Part shown: positions 8,759 to 16,518 of the stretch, in pieces
How positions within the stretch are numbered: position 1 is the first letter of the stretch
Layout: each line of letters begins with the position of its first letter
Assembly (NCBI RefSeq): GCF_026168105.1
Contig: NZ_LBMW01000066.1
Span: forward strand, 1-33,868
Direction: 5' to 3'
DNA length: 33,868 nucleotides
From: Streptomyces hygroscopicus
GTDB taxonomy: Bacteria > Actinomycetota > Actinomycetes > Streptomycetales > Streptomycetaceae
Made by a program: the position numbers and the translations under genes
The notes under the pieces: model-generated
The model's database searches: none
What the model saw: the letters and a program-made list of their open reading frames with translations, nothing else
Told to the model about the DNA's origin: nothing

Positions 8759-9919
8759 ATGGACCATCACCTCTCCCCCGAGCTGGAGGAACTCCGGCGC
8801 ACGGTCGAGGAGTTCGCACACGATGTCGTGGCTCCCAAGATCGGCGACTTCTACGAGCGCCATGAGTTCCCGTACGAGATCGTCCGCGAGATGGGCCGCA
8901 TGGGCCTGTTCGGCCTGCCGTTCCCGGAGGAGTACGGCGGAATGGGCGGCGACTACCTTGCGCTGGGCATCGCCCTGGAGGAACTCGCCCGCGTCGACTC
9001 GTCCATCGCCATCACCCTCGAGGCGGGCGTCTCCCTGGGCGCCATGCCGGTCTATCGCTTCGGCACGGAGGCCCAGAAGCAGGAGTGGCTCCCGCGCCTG
9101 TGCTCCGGCGAACTCCTGGGCGCCTTCGGCCTCACGGAACCGGACGGCGGTTCGGACGCGGGGGCGACGCGCACGACGGCTCGCCTGGACCCGGAGACCG
9201 ACGAGTGGGTGATCAACGGCACCAAGTGCTTCATCACCAACTCGGGCACCGACATCACGGGCCTGGTGACGGTCACGGCGGTCACGGGCCGCACGGGGGA
9301 CGGCCGCCCGCTGATCTCCTCGATCATCGTCCCGTCCGGCACGCCCGGCTTCACGGTGGCGGCCCCGTACTCGAAGGTCGGCTGGAACGCGTCGGACACC
9401 CGTGAGCTGTCCTTCGCGGACGTCCGTGTCCCGGCCGCGAACCTGCTGGGCGAGGAGGGCCGCGGGTACGCGCAGTTCCTGCGCATCCTGGACGAGGGCC
9501 GTATCGCGATCTCGGCGCTGGCGACCGGGCTGGCGCAGGGCTGCGTGGACGAATCGGTGAAGTACGCGAAGGAGCGGCACGCGTTCGGCCGCAGCATCGG
9601 TGGCTACCAGGCGATCCAGTTCAAGATCGCGGACATGGAGATGAAGGCGCACACGGCGCGCCTGGCGTGGCGCGACGCGGCCTCACGCCTGGTCTCAGGC
9701 GAGCCCTTCAAGAAGGAGGCGGCCCTGGCGAAGCTGTACTCGTCCACGATCGCGGTGGACAACGCCCGCGACGCCACCCAGATCCACGGCGGCTACGGCT
9801 TCATGAACGAGTACCCGGTGGCCCGCATGTGGCGCGACTCCAAGATCCTGGAGATCGGTGAGGGCACGAGCGAGGTGCAACGGATGCTGATCGCCCGGGA
9901 GCTGGGGCTGGCGGGCTGA
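8759..9919 (+). CDS. acdH: Acyl-CoA dehydrogenase, branched/short-chain (AcdH type)
   Basis: A 386-residue FAD-dependent dehydrogenase with the substrate loop LTEPDGGSDAGATRTTARL, the NGTKCFITNSG block and IHGGYGFMNEYPVARMWRD. The catalytic base is the short/medium-chain type: Glu368 in IGEGTSEVQ, while the position used by isovaleryl-CoA dehydrogenases is Gly247 (LDEGRIAI). It is the last gene of the carboxylase/lyase operon, starting 6 bp after the lyase stop, with AAGGAG upstream at the lyase 3' end. In Streptomyces AcdH is associated with branched-chain acyl-CoA oxidation, from memory. A strong inverted repeat follows (9938-9981). Its exact substrate range is not readable from sequence. 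Confidence 0.93.
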   Translation: MDHHLSPELEELRRTVEEFAHDVVAPKIGDFYERHEFPYEIVREMGRMGLFGLPFPEEYGGMGGDYLALGIALEELARVDSSIAITLEAGVSLGAMPVYRFGTEAQKQEWLPRLCSGELLGAFGLTEPDGGSDAGATRTTARLDPETDEWVINGTKCFITNSGTDITGLVTVTAVTGRTGDGRPLISSIIVPSGTPGFTVAAPYSKVGWNASDTRELSFADVRVPAANLLGEEGRGYAQFLRILDEGRIAISALATGLAQGCVDESVKYAKERHAFGRSIGGYQAIQFKIADMEMKAHTARLAWRDAASRLVSGEPFKKEAALAKLYSSTIAVDNARDATQIHGGYGFMNEYPVARMWRDSKILEIGEGTSEVQRMLIARELGLAG

Positions 9920-9937
9920 GCCGCCCGAAAGAAAACG

Positions 9938-9981
9938 GGAAGGGGTCTGGACCATAGGGACCGGCCCGTCCGACCCCTTCC
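9938..9981 (+). terminator. Terminator-like inverted repeat after acdH
   Basis: The arms GGAAGGGGTC (9938-9947) and GACCCCTTCC (9972-9981) are perfectly complementary over 10 bp, with a 24-nt loop that contains further short complementarity. It begins 18 bp after the acdH stop. No T tract follows, as is common in streptomycetes. Confidence 0.6.
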
Positions 9982-10002
9982 TCGCACGAACACACGACCA
10001 CA

Positions 10003-10030
10003 CGAACGTCCGAACGCCCGAACGTCCGAA
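10003..10030. repeat. Short 8-bp direct repeats upstream of hemC paralogue
   Basis: Units CGAACGTC, CGAACGCC, CGAACGTC and a partial CGAA run head to tail. They lie between the acdH terminator and the hemC-like gene. No function is evident; they may be slippage products. Confidence 0.6.
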
Positions 10031-10103
10031 CTCGGGCTGCGCCTGCGAGACCGGCTTTCACGCTACCGCCCGGGGCACGCAGCGGAAGGGCTATCGTGGG
10101 TCC

Positions 10104-11039
10104 GTGCCCGCCCACGAGTTCATCCGTATCGTTTCCCGCGACTCGCCCATGGCGCTGGCCCAGGTGGAGCGCGTGCGCGGGGAGCTCGCCGCGCTGTACC
10201 CCGGCATCCGCACCGAGGTCGTGCCCGTCAAGACCACCGGCGACAAGTGGATGGGCGATCTCTCCCAGGTCGAGGGCAAGGGAGCGTTCACCAAGGAGGT
10301 CGACGCCGCCCTCCTGGCCGGAGCAGCGGACCTGGCCGTGCACTGCGTCAAGGATGTTCCGGCCGACCGCCCGCTCCCGGCCGGAACCGTCTTCGCCGCG
10401 TTCCTCCGGCGCGACGACATCCGCGACGCCCTCGTCCACCCCGGCGGGCTCACTCTCGACGAACTCCCCGCCGGTACCCGCATCGGGACCTCCTCGGTGC
10501 GACGCACCGCCCAGCTCGCCGCCTCCCACCCGCACCTCACCTGCGTACCGATGCGCGGCAACGCCAACCGGCGTCTGGAGAAACTCGCCGCGGGTCATGC
10601 CGACGCGCTGTTGCTGGCCGTCTCCGGCCTGGAGCGCATCGACCGCCGCGACGTGATCAGCGAGGTCCTGCCGACCGACGTGATGATGCCGCCGATCGGC
10701 GCCGGGATCCTCGCCGTGCAGTGCCGCGAGGACGACACAGGCCTGATCGACACGGTCAGCGCTCTCGGCGACCCCGACACCCACCGCGAGGCGACCGCCG
10801 AGCGCATGCTCATCCACGTCCTGCAGGGCCACTGCAACTCCCCGATCGCGGGCTACGCCAAAGCCGCTCTGAACGGGGACCTCTCCCTGAGGGCATCCGT
10901 GTTCACCCCCGACGGCAAGACCATCCTCAACGCCCACGAATGGGCGGGGCCCCTCGACCCCGCCACGCTGGGCACCTCGGTCGCCGTCACGCTCCTGCGC
11001 CAGGGCGCACGCGAGCTGATCGACTCCATTCCCCACTGA
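10104..11039 (+). CDS. hemC: Hydroxymethylbilane synthase (porphobilinogen deaminase) paralogue
   Basis: A 311-residue protein with the full porphobilinogen deaminase plan. This enzyme joins four porphobilinogen molecules into hydroxymethylbilane on a covalent dipyrromethane cofactor. Seen are SRDSPMALAQ (Arg12), EGKGAF (Lys59), LAVHCVKDVPAD (Asp84, same number as the E. coli catalytic Asp), GTSSVRRTAQL (Arg133-134), RGNANRRL (Arg151) and the cofactor-cysteine loop LQGHCNSPIAGYA (Cys244). The loop differs from the usual EGGCQxP form, and the usual GQG loop reads IGAGILAVQCRED, so this looks like a divergent second copy rather than the housekeeping hemC, which normally sits with other hem genes. 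The start is a GTG; a TATCGT at 10092-10097 may give a leaderless mRNA. It stands alone between acdH and desE. Confidence 0.88.
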   Translation: MPAHEFIRIVSRDSPMALAQVERVRGELAALYPGIRTEVVPVKTTGDKWMGDLSQVEGKGAFTKEVDAALLAGAADLAVHCVKDVPADRPLPAGTVFAAFLRRDDIRDALVHPGGLTLDELPAGTRIGTSSVRRTAQLAASHPHLTCVPMRGNANRRLEKLAAGHADALLLAVSGLERIDRRDVISEVLPTDVMMPPIGAGILAVQCREDDTGLIDTVSALGDPDTHREATAERMLIHVLQGHCNSPIAGYAKAALNGDLSLRASVFTPDGKTILNAHEWAGPLDPATLGTSVAVTLLRQGARELIDSIPH

Positions 11040-11054
11040 CGCCACTCGCGTCAG
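11036..11054 (+). terminator. Possible weak terminator hairpin at the hemC stop
   Basis: CTGACGC (11036-11042) and GCGTCAG (11048-11054) form a 7-bp stem with a 5-nt loop that includes the stop codon. It is small, so termination is uncertain. Confidence 0.35.
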
Positions 11055-11266
11055 CCGTCAACGCGTCGCGGTCGCAAGCCTGTCCGGCTGGGCGCGAACC
11101 GTCTTCGCCGGCATCTCGGCTGCCCTGCTCGGGTCGGCCGTGCTCCAGGCGTGGAACACCCCGACCGTCGGCCCAAGCCGCTCCTTCCGCACGGCGACCA
11201 CGGCTACGACAGCGGAACGGCACGAACAGCGGCAATCCGGTACCGCACCCCACCACGGATACTTAG
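11055..11266. other. Non-coding gap between hemC paralogue and the desE iron box
   Basis: About 210 bp with no supported gene in either direction. Frames that stay open show no ribosome site, no coding-type third-position bias and no recognisable product. Its 3' end runs into the iron box. Confidence 0.5.
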
Positions 11267-11285
11267 TTAGGTTAGGCTAACCTTC
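11267..11285. promoter_or_regulatory. Iron box (DmdR1/DtxR-type operator) of desE
   Basis: TTAGGTTAGGCTAACCTTC matches the streptomycete 19-bp iron box TTAGGTTAGGCTAACCTAA except at the last two bases. It lies 52 bp upstream of the desE start and implies repression by the iron-loaded DmdR1-type regulator. Confidence 0.9.
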
Positions 11286-11336
11286 GTTCGACTCGCCCGG
11301 CGGACGCCCCGCCCCGTTCGAAGGCAGACCACACCC

Positions 11337-12383
11337 ATGCCCAACGCCCGTACTCCCAGCCCCACTCGCCGCGGCATTCTCAGCGCCGGCGGCGTCCTCG
11401 GCCTCGGCGCCGTGCTCGCGGCCTGTGGGGACGGCAAGGCGAAAGGCGCGGGCTCGGGCGGCGAGGGGAAGGGCGCGTCCGGTCCCTGGTCCTTCAAGGA
11501 CGACCGCGGCCAGAGCGCGAAGGCGGACAGGACCCCGTCGGCCGTCGTCGCGTTCGTGGGCGTCGCCGCCGCGCTTCACGACTACGGCATCGAGGTGAAG
11601 GGCGTCTTCGGGCCGACGAAAACCAAGGACGGCAAGGCCGACATCCAGGCCGGCGACCTCGACATCGGCAAGGTGACGATCCTCGGCAACGAATGGGGCC
11701 AGTTCAACATCGAGAAGTACGCGGCCCTCGCCCCGGACCTGCTCGTCACCACCATGTTCGACGCCGCCGGAACCCTGTGGTACATCCCTGAGGAGTCCAG
11801 GAAGAAGATCCTCGCCGTCGGCGCCCCGAGCGTCGGCATCTCCGTCTACGACCGCCAGTTGACCGGTTCCCTGCAGCGCATGCTGGAGCTCGCGAAGTCG
11901 CTCGGCGCGGATACCGCCTCCGCGAGGATCGCCCAGGGGAAGAAGCGGTTCGAGGACGCCGCCGCCCGGCTGCGGGCGGCCACCAAGGCCAAGCCCGGCA
12001 TCAAGGTGCTGGCGGGCTCCGCGAGCCAGGACGTCTTCTACGTCTCCGGCTCGAACCTCTCCGTCGACCTGGAGTACTTCAAGGCGCTCGGCGTGAACTT
12101 CGTCGAGCCTCCCGCCTCCGCGCTGAAGGCGAGCGGCGGCTGGTTCGAGAACCTGAGCTGGGAGAACGTCGACAAGTACCGGGCCGACGTCATCATGATG
12201 GACAACCGCTCCTCGGCCATCCAGCCCGCCGACATCACCGAGGCGACCTGGAAGAAGCTTCCCGCGGTCAAGGCGGGCCAGGTCATCGCCCGCAACCCCG
12301 AGCCGATCCTGTCGTACGCCAAGTGCGCCCCGCTGCTCGAGGGCCTCGCCAAGGCCATCGAGGGCGCCGGAAAGGTCGGTTGA
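11337..12383 (+). CDS. desE: Ferrioxamine-binding lipoprotein (ABC transporter substrate-binding protein)
   Basis: A 348-residue periplasmic-binding-type lipoprotein that captures ferric hydroxamate siderophore at the cell surface. The N terminus has twin arginines (Arg11-Arg12), a hydrophobic stretch and the lipobox LAAC with Cys30 as the lipidated residue, followed by a Gly/Lys/Ser-rich linker. The twin arginines leave Tat export possible. The body has the two-lobe features of FecB/FhuD proteins, such as APDLLVTTMFDAAG and ADVIMMDNRSSAIQP. It starts 52 bp after an iron box. From memory the homologue in S. coelicolor is DesE, next to the desferrioxamine genes as here. No permease or ATPase gene is present in the window, so those partners are encoded elsewhere. 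A repeat array follows its stop. Confidence 0.9.
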   Translation: MPNARTPSPTRRGILSAGGVLGLGAVLAACGDGKAKGAGSGGEGKGASGPWSFKDDRGQSAKADRTPSAVVAFVGVAAALHDYGIEVKGVFGPTKTKDGKADIQAGDLDIGKVTILGNEWGQFNIEKYAALAPDLLVTTMFDAAGTLWYIPEESRKKILAVGAPSVGISVYDRQLTGSLQRMLELAKSLGADTASARIAQGKKRFEDAAARLRAATKAKPGIKVLAGSASQDVFYVSGSNLSVDLEYFKALGVNFVEPPASALKASGGWFENLSWENVDKYRADVIMMDNRSSAIQPADITEATWKKLPAVKAGQVIARNPEPILSYAKCAPLLEGLAKAIEGAGKVG

Positions 12384-12402
12384 CCTTCCGGACACGCAGC
12401 GC

Positions 12403-12764
12403 CACGAGCAGCACGCTTCGCTCCCCGAGCGGCTCACACCGCGCCGCGGGCGACTCAACCCGGCGCCGCGAACAGCTCACTTCGCTCAGCGAGCCGCACA
12501 CCCGCAACGCGAGCGGCACACCTCGATCCCATGCGCAGCTCAACTCGCACCGCGAACAGCGTCACTCCGCACCGCGAACAGCGTCACTCCGCACCGCGAA
12601 CAGCGTCACTCCGCACCGCGAACAGCGCACCCCAGCACCATGAGCGACTCACCCCCCACCACGAGCAGCGCACCCCCCACCACGAGCAGCGCACCCACCA
12701 CCACGAACAACCCACCCCCCCACCACGAACAACCCACCTCGCACCACGAACAACCCACCCCCCA
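12403..12764 (+). repeat. Degenerate 21-22 bp tandem repeat array between desE and desF
   Basis: Roughly 16-17 head-to-tail units fill the desE-desF gap. The core resembles CGCGAACAGCGTCACTCCGCAC. Three units are identical 22-mers (12551-12572, 12573-12594, 12595-12616). Units to the left are progressively degenerate; units to the right shift to a 21-22 bp CACGAACAACCCACC type. The right half (about 12640-12790) is very rich in C and poor in G on the plus strand. The mixed 21/22 periods shift the reading frame, so coding is unlikely. No unique spacers exist, so it is not CRISPR. It may be transcribed between the two genes. Confidence 0.88.
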
Positions 12765-12812
12765 ACGCGCCTCCGTAATCCCCCACACCCTGACGATGAC
12801 TCAGGAGCTCAT

Positions 12813-13688
12813 ATGACGACGGCCGTAGCCGCTCCGTTCCGTTTCTTTTCCCTCCAGGTCGTACGGACGAGGCGGCTCGGTCCGTCCCTTCTCCGTGTCA
12901 CCTTCGCGGGGGACGACCTGCGCGCCTTCCGCTCCGCCGGAGCCGACCAGTCGCTGTCGCTGTTCCTGCCGCATCCGGGCCAGAGCGAGCCCGCGATCCC
13001 GATCGAGCTGGGCGACAACCGGTGGCACGGGTGGCGCGAACTCCCCGACGACGTAAGGGCGGTGATGCGCTCGTACACGCTCAGGACCCTGCGGCGCGAC
13101 CCCGACGAGATCGACATCGACTTCGTCCTGCACGGCGTGGCACCGGGCGCGACCGCCCCGGCAGGCCCGGCCTCGCGCTGGGCCTCCCGCGCCACGGCAG
13201 GTGACCGCGTCGTCCTGCTCGGGCCCGCGATCGAGGACAACCGTGCCATCCGCTTCCGTCCGCCCGAGGACACGGATCTGGTGGTGCTCTGGGCCGACGA
13301 GACGGCCGTGCCCGCCGCCTCGGCGATCCTCGAACGGCTGCCCGCGCGCACACGCGCCCGCGTCTGGCTGGAGGTCGGGCACGCCGAGGACATCCACGAC
13401 CTGGTGACCGAGGCCGACGCGGAGATCACCTGGCTGGTACGCGGCGAGGTCTCCCACCACCCCAAGGGCGTGGGAGGTGCCCCCGCCCCCAGGAGCCTCA
13501 CCGCACCGCGGGAGGCCGAACTCCCCCCGGCCGGAGCGCCGTACGTCTGGATCGCGGGTGAGTCCGGCCGGGTCAAGGAGTTGCGTCGGCACTTCGTCCG
13601 CGAACGCGGCATCGATCGCAGGCGCGTGACCTTCGTCGGTTACTGGCGGCGGGGGCTGAGCGAGGAACAGTTGCGCCAACAGGAGTGA
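12813..13688 (+). CDS. desF: Siderophore-interacting protein (FAD/NADPH ferric-siderophore reductase)
   Basis: A 291-residue ViuB/SIP-family flavoprotein thought to reduce Fe3+ in imported ferrioxamine and release Fe2+ in the cytoplasm. The N half is a flavin-binding barrel with the RSYT motif (86-89) in MRSYTLRTLRRDPDEIDIDF. The C half is the NAD(P)H-binding part, with VLWADETAVPAASAILERLP and YVWIAGESGRVKELRRHF near the end. The ATG at 12813 is chosen because AGGAG lies 6 nt upstream; an open frame extends back into the repeat array but is repeat-derived. The insert HHPKGVGGAPAPRSLTAP in the C half looks like a disordered loop. It ends 120 bp before desA and its iron box. It may be read from the desE promoter through the array or from its own. 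Confidence 0.9.
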   Translation: MTTAVAAPFRFFSLQVVRTRRLGPSLLRVTFAGDDLRAFRSAGADQSLSLFLPHPGQSEPAIPIELGDNRWHGWRELPDDVRAVMRSYTLRTLRRDPDEIDIDFVLHGVAPGATAPAGPASRWASRATAGDRVVLLGPAIEDNRAIRFRPPEDTDLVVLWADETAVPAASAILERLPARTRARVWLEVGHAEDIHDLVTEADAEITWLVRGEVSHHPKGVGGAPAPRSLTAPREAELPPAGAPYVWIAGESGRVKELRRHFVRERGIDRRRVTFVGYWRRGLSEEQLRQQE

Positions 13689-13725
13689 CGGCGGGTGCAA
13701 GGGGATCGAATCGACCCCATGTAAC

Positions 13726-13744
13726 TTAGGTTAGGCTAACCTAA
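13726..13744. promoter_or_regulatory. Iron box (DmdR1/DtxR-type operator) of desABCD
   Basis: TTAGGTTAGGCTAACCTAA is an exact match to the streptomycete iron-box consensus and an almost perfect palindrome. It lies 65 bp upstream of the desA start and should repress the biosynthetic operon when iron is plentiful. Confidence 0.95.
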
Positions 13745-13808
13745 ATCAAGCCAGGCGACTCCGCCCCACTTCTCTCCTGCCCGGACCCACCCACCGGAGG
13801 AACCCCCC

Positions 13809-15251
13809 ATGCGCTCGCACCTGCTCAATGACCTGACCGCGGAGCACTACCGACGCTCCGTGACCGAAGGAGTCGAGCGGGTGGCCGCCAAACTCGCCGC
13901 CACCGACCGTCCGTTCACGGGTGTCACGGTCGACGCCCTCGCGCCCCGCATCGAGCGGATCGACCTGGACCGACCGCTGCACGACACCATCGCGGTCCTG
14001 GACGAGCTGGAGGAGCTCTACCTCCGCGACGCGGTCTACTTCCACCACCCCCGCTACCTAGCCCACCTCAACTGCCCGGTCGTCATCCCGGCCGTTCTCG
14101 GCGAAGCCGTCCTGTCCGCCGTCAACTCCTCGCTCGACACCTGGGACCAGTCGGCCGGCGGCACCCTCATCGAGCGCCGGCTCGTCGACTGGACAGCCGA
14201 GCGACTCGGCTTCGGCCCCGGCGCCGACGGCGTGTTCACCAGCGGCGGCACCCAGTCCAACCTCCAGGCACTGCTCCTGGCCCGCGAGGAGGCCAAGAGC
14301 GACACCCCCGCCAAGCTGCGCGTCTTCGCCTCCGAAGTCAGCCACTTCAGCGTGCGGAAGTCGGCCAAACTCCTCGGGCTGGGCCCCGAGGCGGTGGTCT
14401 CCGTCCCCGTCGGCCACGACAAGCGGATGCAGACCGTCGCCCTCGCCCACGAGCTGGAGCGCTGCACGCGGGACGGCCTGGTCCCGATGGCCGTCGTCGC
14501 CACCGCCGGCACCACCGACTTCGGCTCCATCGACCCGCTGCCCGGTATCGCCGAACTGTGCGACCGGTTCGGGGTGTGGATGCATGTGGACGCGGCCTAC
14601 GGCTGCGGGCTGCTGGCCTCCCTCAGGCGCCGGGACCGGCTGGCCGGGATCGAACGGGCCGACTCGGTCACCGTCGACTACCACAAGTCCTTCTTCCAGC
14701 CGGTGAGTTCGTCAGCCGTACTGGTCCGCGACTGCGCCACGCTGCGGCACGCGACCTACCACGCGGAGTACCTCAACCCCCGGCGCATGGTGCAGGAGCG
14801 CATCCCCAACCAGGTCGACAAGTCCCTGCAGACCACCCGCCGCTTCGACGCCCTCAAGCTGTGGATGACGCTGCGCGTGATGGGCGCCGACGGCATCGGC
14901 GCGCTCTTCGACGAGGTCTGCGACCTGGCCCGGGAGGGGTGGCGGCTGCTGGCGGCCGACCCGCGTTTCGACGTGGTCGTCGAGCCGGAGCTCTCCACCC
15001 TCGTCTTCCGCTACATCCCGGCGGCCGTCACCGACCCGGCCGAGATCGACCGCGCCAACCTCTACGCCCGTAAGGCCCTGTTCACCTCCGGCGACGCCGT
15101 GGTGGCGGGCACCAAGGTCTCCGGCCGCCACCACCTGAAGTTCACCCTGCTCAACCCCGAGACCACGACGGACGACATCGCCGCGGTACTCGATCTGATC
15201 GCCGGCCATGCCGAGCAGTACCTGGGAGAGTCCCTTGACCGCGCCTCCTGA
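13809..15251 (+). CDS. desA: Lysine decarboxylase of desferrioxamine biosynthesis
   Basis: A 480-residue PLP-dependent group II decarboxylase that converts L-lysine to cadaverine, the first step of desferrioxamine synthesis. The PLP fold is visible as SGGTQSNLQALL (145-156), the aspartate block HVDAAYGCGLLA (from 259) and the Schiff-base lysine Lys293 in VDYHKSFFQP. Its length and these motifs match DesA-type and related siderophore decarboxylases. A GGAGGAA ribosome site precedes the ATG. It opens a tight operon: desB starts 17 bp inside its 3' end, and desC and desD follow with 4-bp overlaps. The iron box at 13726 supports low-iron induction. Confidence 0.96.
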   Translation: MRSHLLNDLTAEHYRRSVTEGVERVAAKLAATDRPFTGVTVDALAPRIERIDLDRPLHDTIAVLDELEELYLRDAVYFHHPRYLAHLNCPVVIPAVLGEAVLSAVNSSLDTWDQSAGGTLIERRLVDWTAERLGFGPGADGVFTSGGTQSNLQALLLAREEAKSDTPAKLRVFASEVSHFSVRKSAKLLGLGPEAVVSVPVGHDKRMQTVALAHELERCTRDGLVPMAVVATAGTTDFGSIDPLPGIAELCDRFGVWMHVDAAYGCGLLASLRRRDRLAGIERADSVTVDYHKSFFQPVSSSAVLVRDCATLRHATYHAEYLNPRRMVQERIPNQVDKSLQTTRRFDALKLWMTLRVMGADGIGALFDEVCDLAREGWRLLAADPRFDVVVEPELSTLVFRYIPAAVTDPAEIDRANLYARKALFTSGDAVVAGTKVSGRHHLKFTLLNPETTTDDIAAVLDLIAGHAEQYLGESLDRAS

Positions 15252-16518
15252 AACCGCCGCCAGGACATACGACTTCGTGGGGATCGGGCTCGGCCCCTTC
15301 AACCTCGGCCTCGCCTGTCTCACCGAGCCGATCGCCGAACTCGACGGCGTCTTCCTGGAGTCGAAGCCGTCCTTCGAGTGGCATGCGGGGATGTTCCTGG
15401 AGGGCGCCCGTCTCCAGACGCCGTTCCTGTCGGACCTGGTCACCCTGGCCGACCCGACGTCCCCGTACTCCTTCCTCAACTACCTCAAGGAGCGGGGGCG
15501 GCTGTACTCGTTCTACATCCGCGAGAACTTCTATCCGCTCCGCGTCGAGTACGACGACTACTGCCGCTGGGCGGCCTCCCAGCTGAGCAGCGTCCGCTTC
15601 GGCACGTCGGTCACGGAGGTTACCTACGAGGACGAGGAAGGGGTGTACGTCGTACGGACGCGGGACGGGGACGTCCACCGGGCCTGCCACCTGGTTCTCG
15701 GCACGGGTACCCCGCCCTACGTCCCGGAGCCCTGCCGCGGCCTGGCCGGTGACGTCATCCACAACTCCCGCTATCTGGACCACAAGCGCCGGCTCCAGGC
15801 CAAGGAGTCGATCACCGTGGTCGGCAGCGGCCAGTCCGCCGCCGAGATCTACCACGACCTGCTCGGCGAGATCGACATCCACGGCTACCAGCTCAACTGG
15901 GTCACCCGTTCCCCGCGCTTCTTCCCGCTGGAGTACACCAAGCTGACGCTGGAGATGACCTCCCCCGAGTACATCGACTACTTCCACGCGCTGCCCGAGC
16001 GGACCCGCTACCGCCTCACCGAGCAGCACAAGGGCCTGTACAAGGGCATCGACGGCGATCTGATCGACGCGATCTTCGACCTGCTGTACCAAAAGAGCCT
16101 CGGCGGCCCGGTCCCCACCCGGCTGCTCACCAACTCCGCGCTCATCGAGGCACGTTACGAGGACGGCACCTACACCCTCGGCTTCCGTCAGGAGGAGCAG
16201 GAGATGGACTACGAGCTGCGCTCCCAGGGTCTGGTCCTCGCCACCGGATACCGGTACACCGAACCGGAGTTCCTGAAGCCGATCCGCGACCGGCTGCACT
16301 ACGACGAGCATGGCAACTTCGACGTGGCCCGCAACTACGCCGTCGACATCACGGGCCGGGGCGTCTTCCTGCAGAACGCCGGCGTCCACACGCACAGCAT
16401 CACCAGCCCCGACCTGGGCATGGGTGCCTACCGCAACTCGTACATCATCCGGGAACTGCTCGGCACCGAGTACTACCCCGTCGAGAAGACCATCGCGTTC
16501 CAGGAGTTCTCCCCATGA
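15235..16518 (+). CDS. desB: Cadaverine N-monooxygenase
   Basis: A 427-residue flavin- and NADPH-dependent N-hydroxylating monooxygenase of the lysine/ornithine N-oxygenase family. It converts cadaverine to N-hydroxycadaverine. FAD binding is shown by FVGIGLGPFNLGLA near the N terminus, NADPH binding by VVGSGQSAAEIYHDLL (from about 195) and the conserved LATGY near 335. The start is probably the TTG at 15235: GGGAGAG lies 6 nt upstream and the short leader TAPPETAARTYDF is the usual length. An in-frame ATG at 15208 would add nine residues and overlap desA further. The stop overlaps the desC start as ATGA, so translation is coupled. Confidence 0.93.
   Translation: MTAPPETAARTYDFVGIGLGPFNLGLACLTEPIAELDGVFLESKPSFEWHAGMFLEGARLQTPFLSDLVTLADPTSPYSFLNYLKERGRLYSFYIRENFYPLRVEYDDYCRWAASQLSSVRFGTSVTEVTYEDEEGVYVVRTRDGDVHRACHLVLGTGTPPYVPEPCRGLAGDVIHNSRYLDHKRRLQAKESITVVGSGQSAAEIYHDLLGEIDIHGYQLNWVTRSPRFFPLEYTKLTLEMTSPEYIDYFHALPERTRYRLTEQHKGLYKGIDGDLIDAIFDLLYQKSLGGPVPTRLLTNSALIEARYEDGTYTLGFRQEEQEMDYELRSQGLVLATGYRYTEPEFLKPIRDRLHYDEHGNFDVARNYAVDITGRGVFLQNAGVHTHSITSPDLGMGAYRNSYIIRELLGTEYYPVEKTIAFQEFSP

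Noticed and set aside
12545..12640. Possible CRISPR array
   Set aside because: Units are directly adjacent without unique spacers of constant length, and no cas gene is in the window.
12531..12812. N-terminal extension of desF through the repeats (HHEQRTP-like heptads)
   Set aside because: The repeats mix 21- and 22-bp periods, which breaks frame, and a good ribosome site stands before the ATG at 12813.
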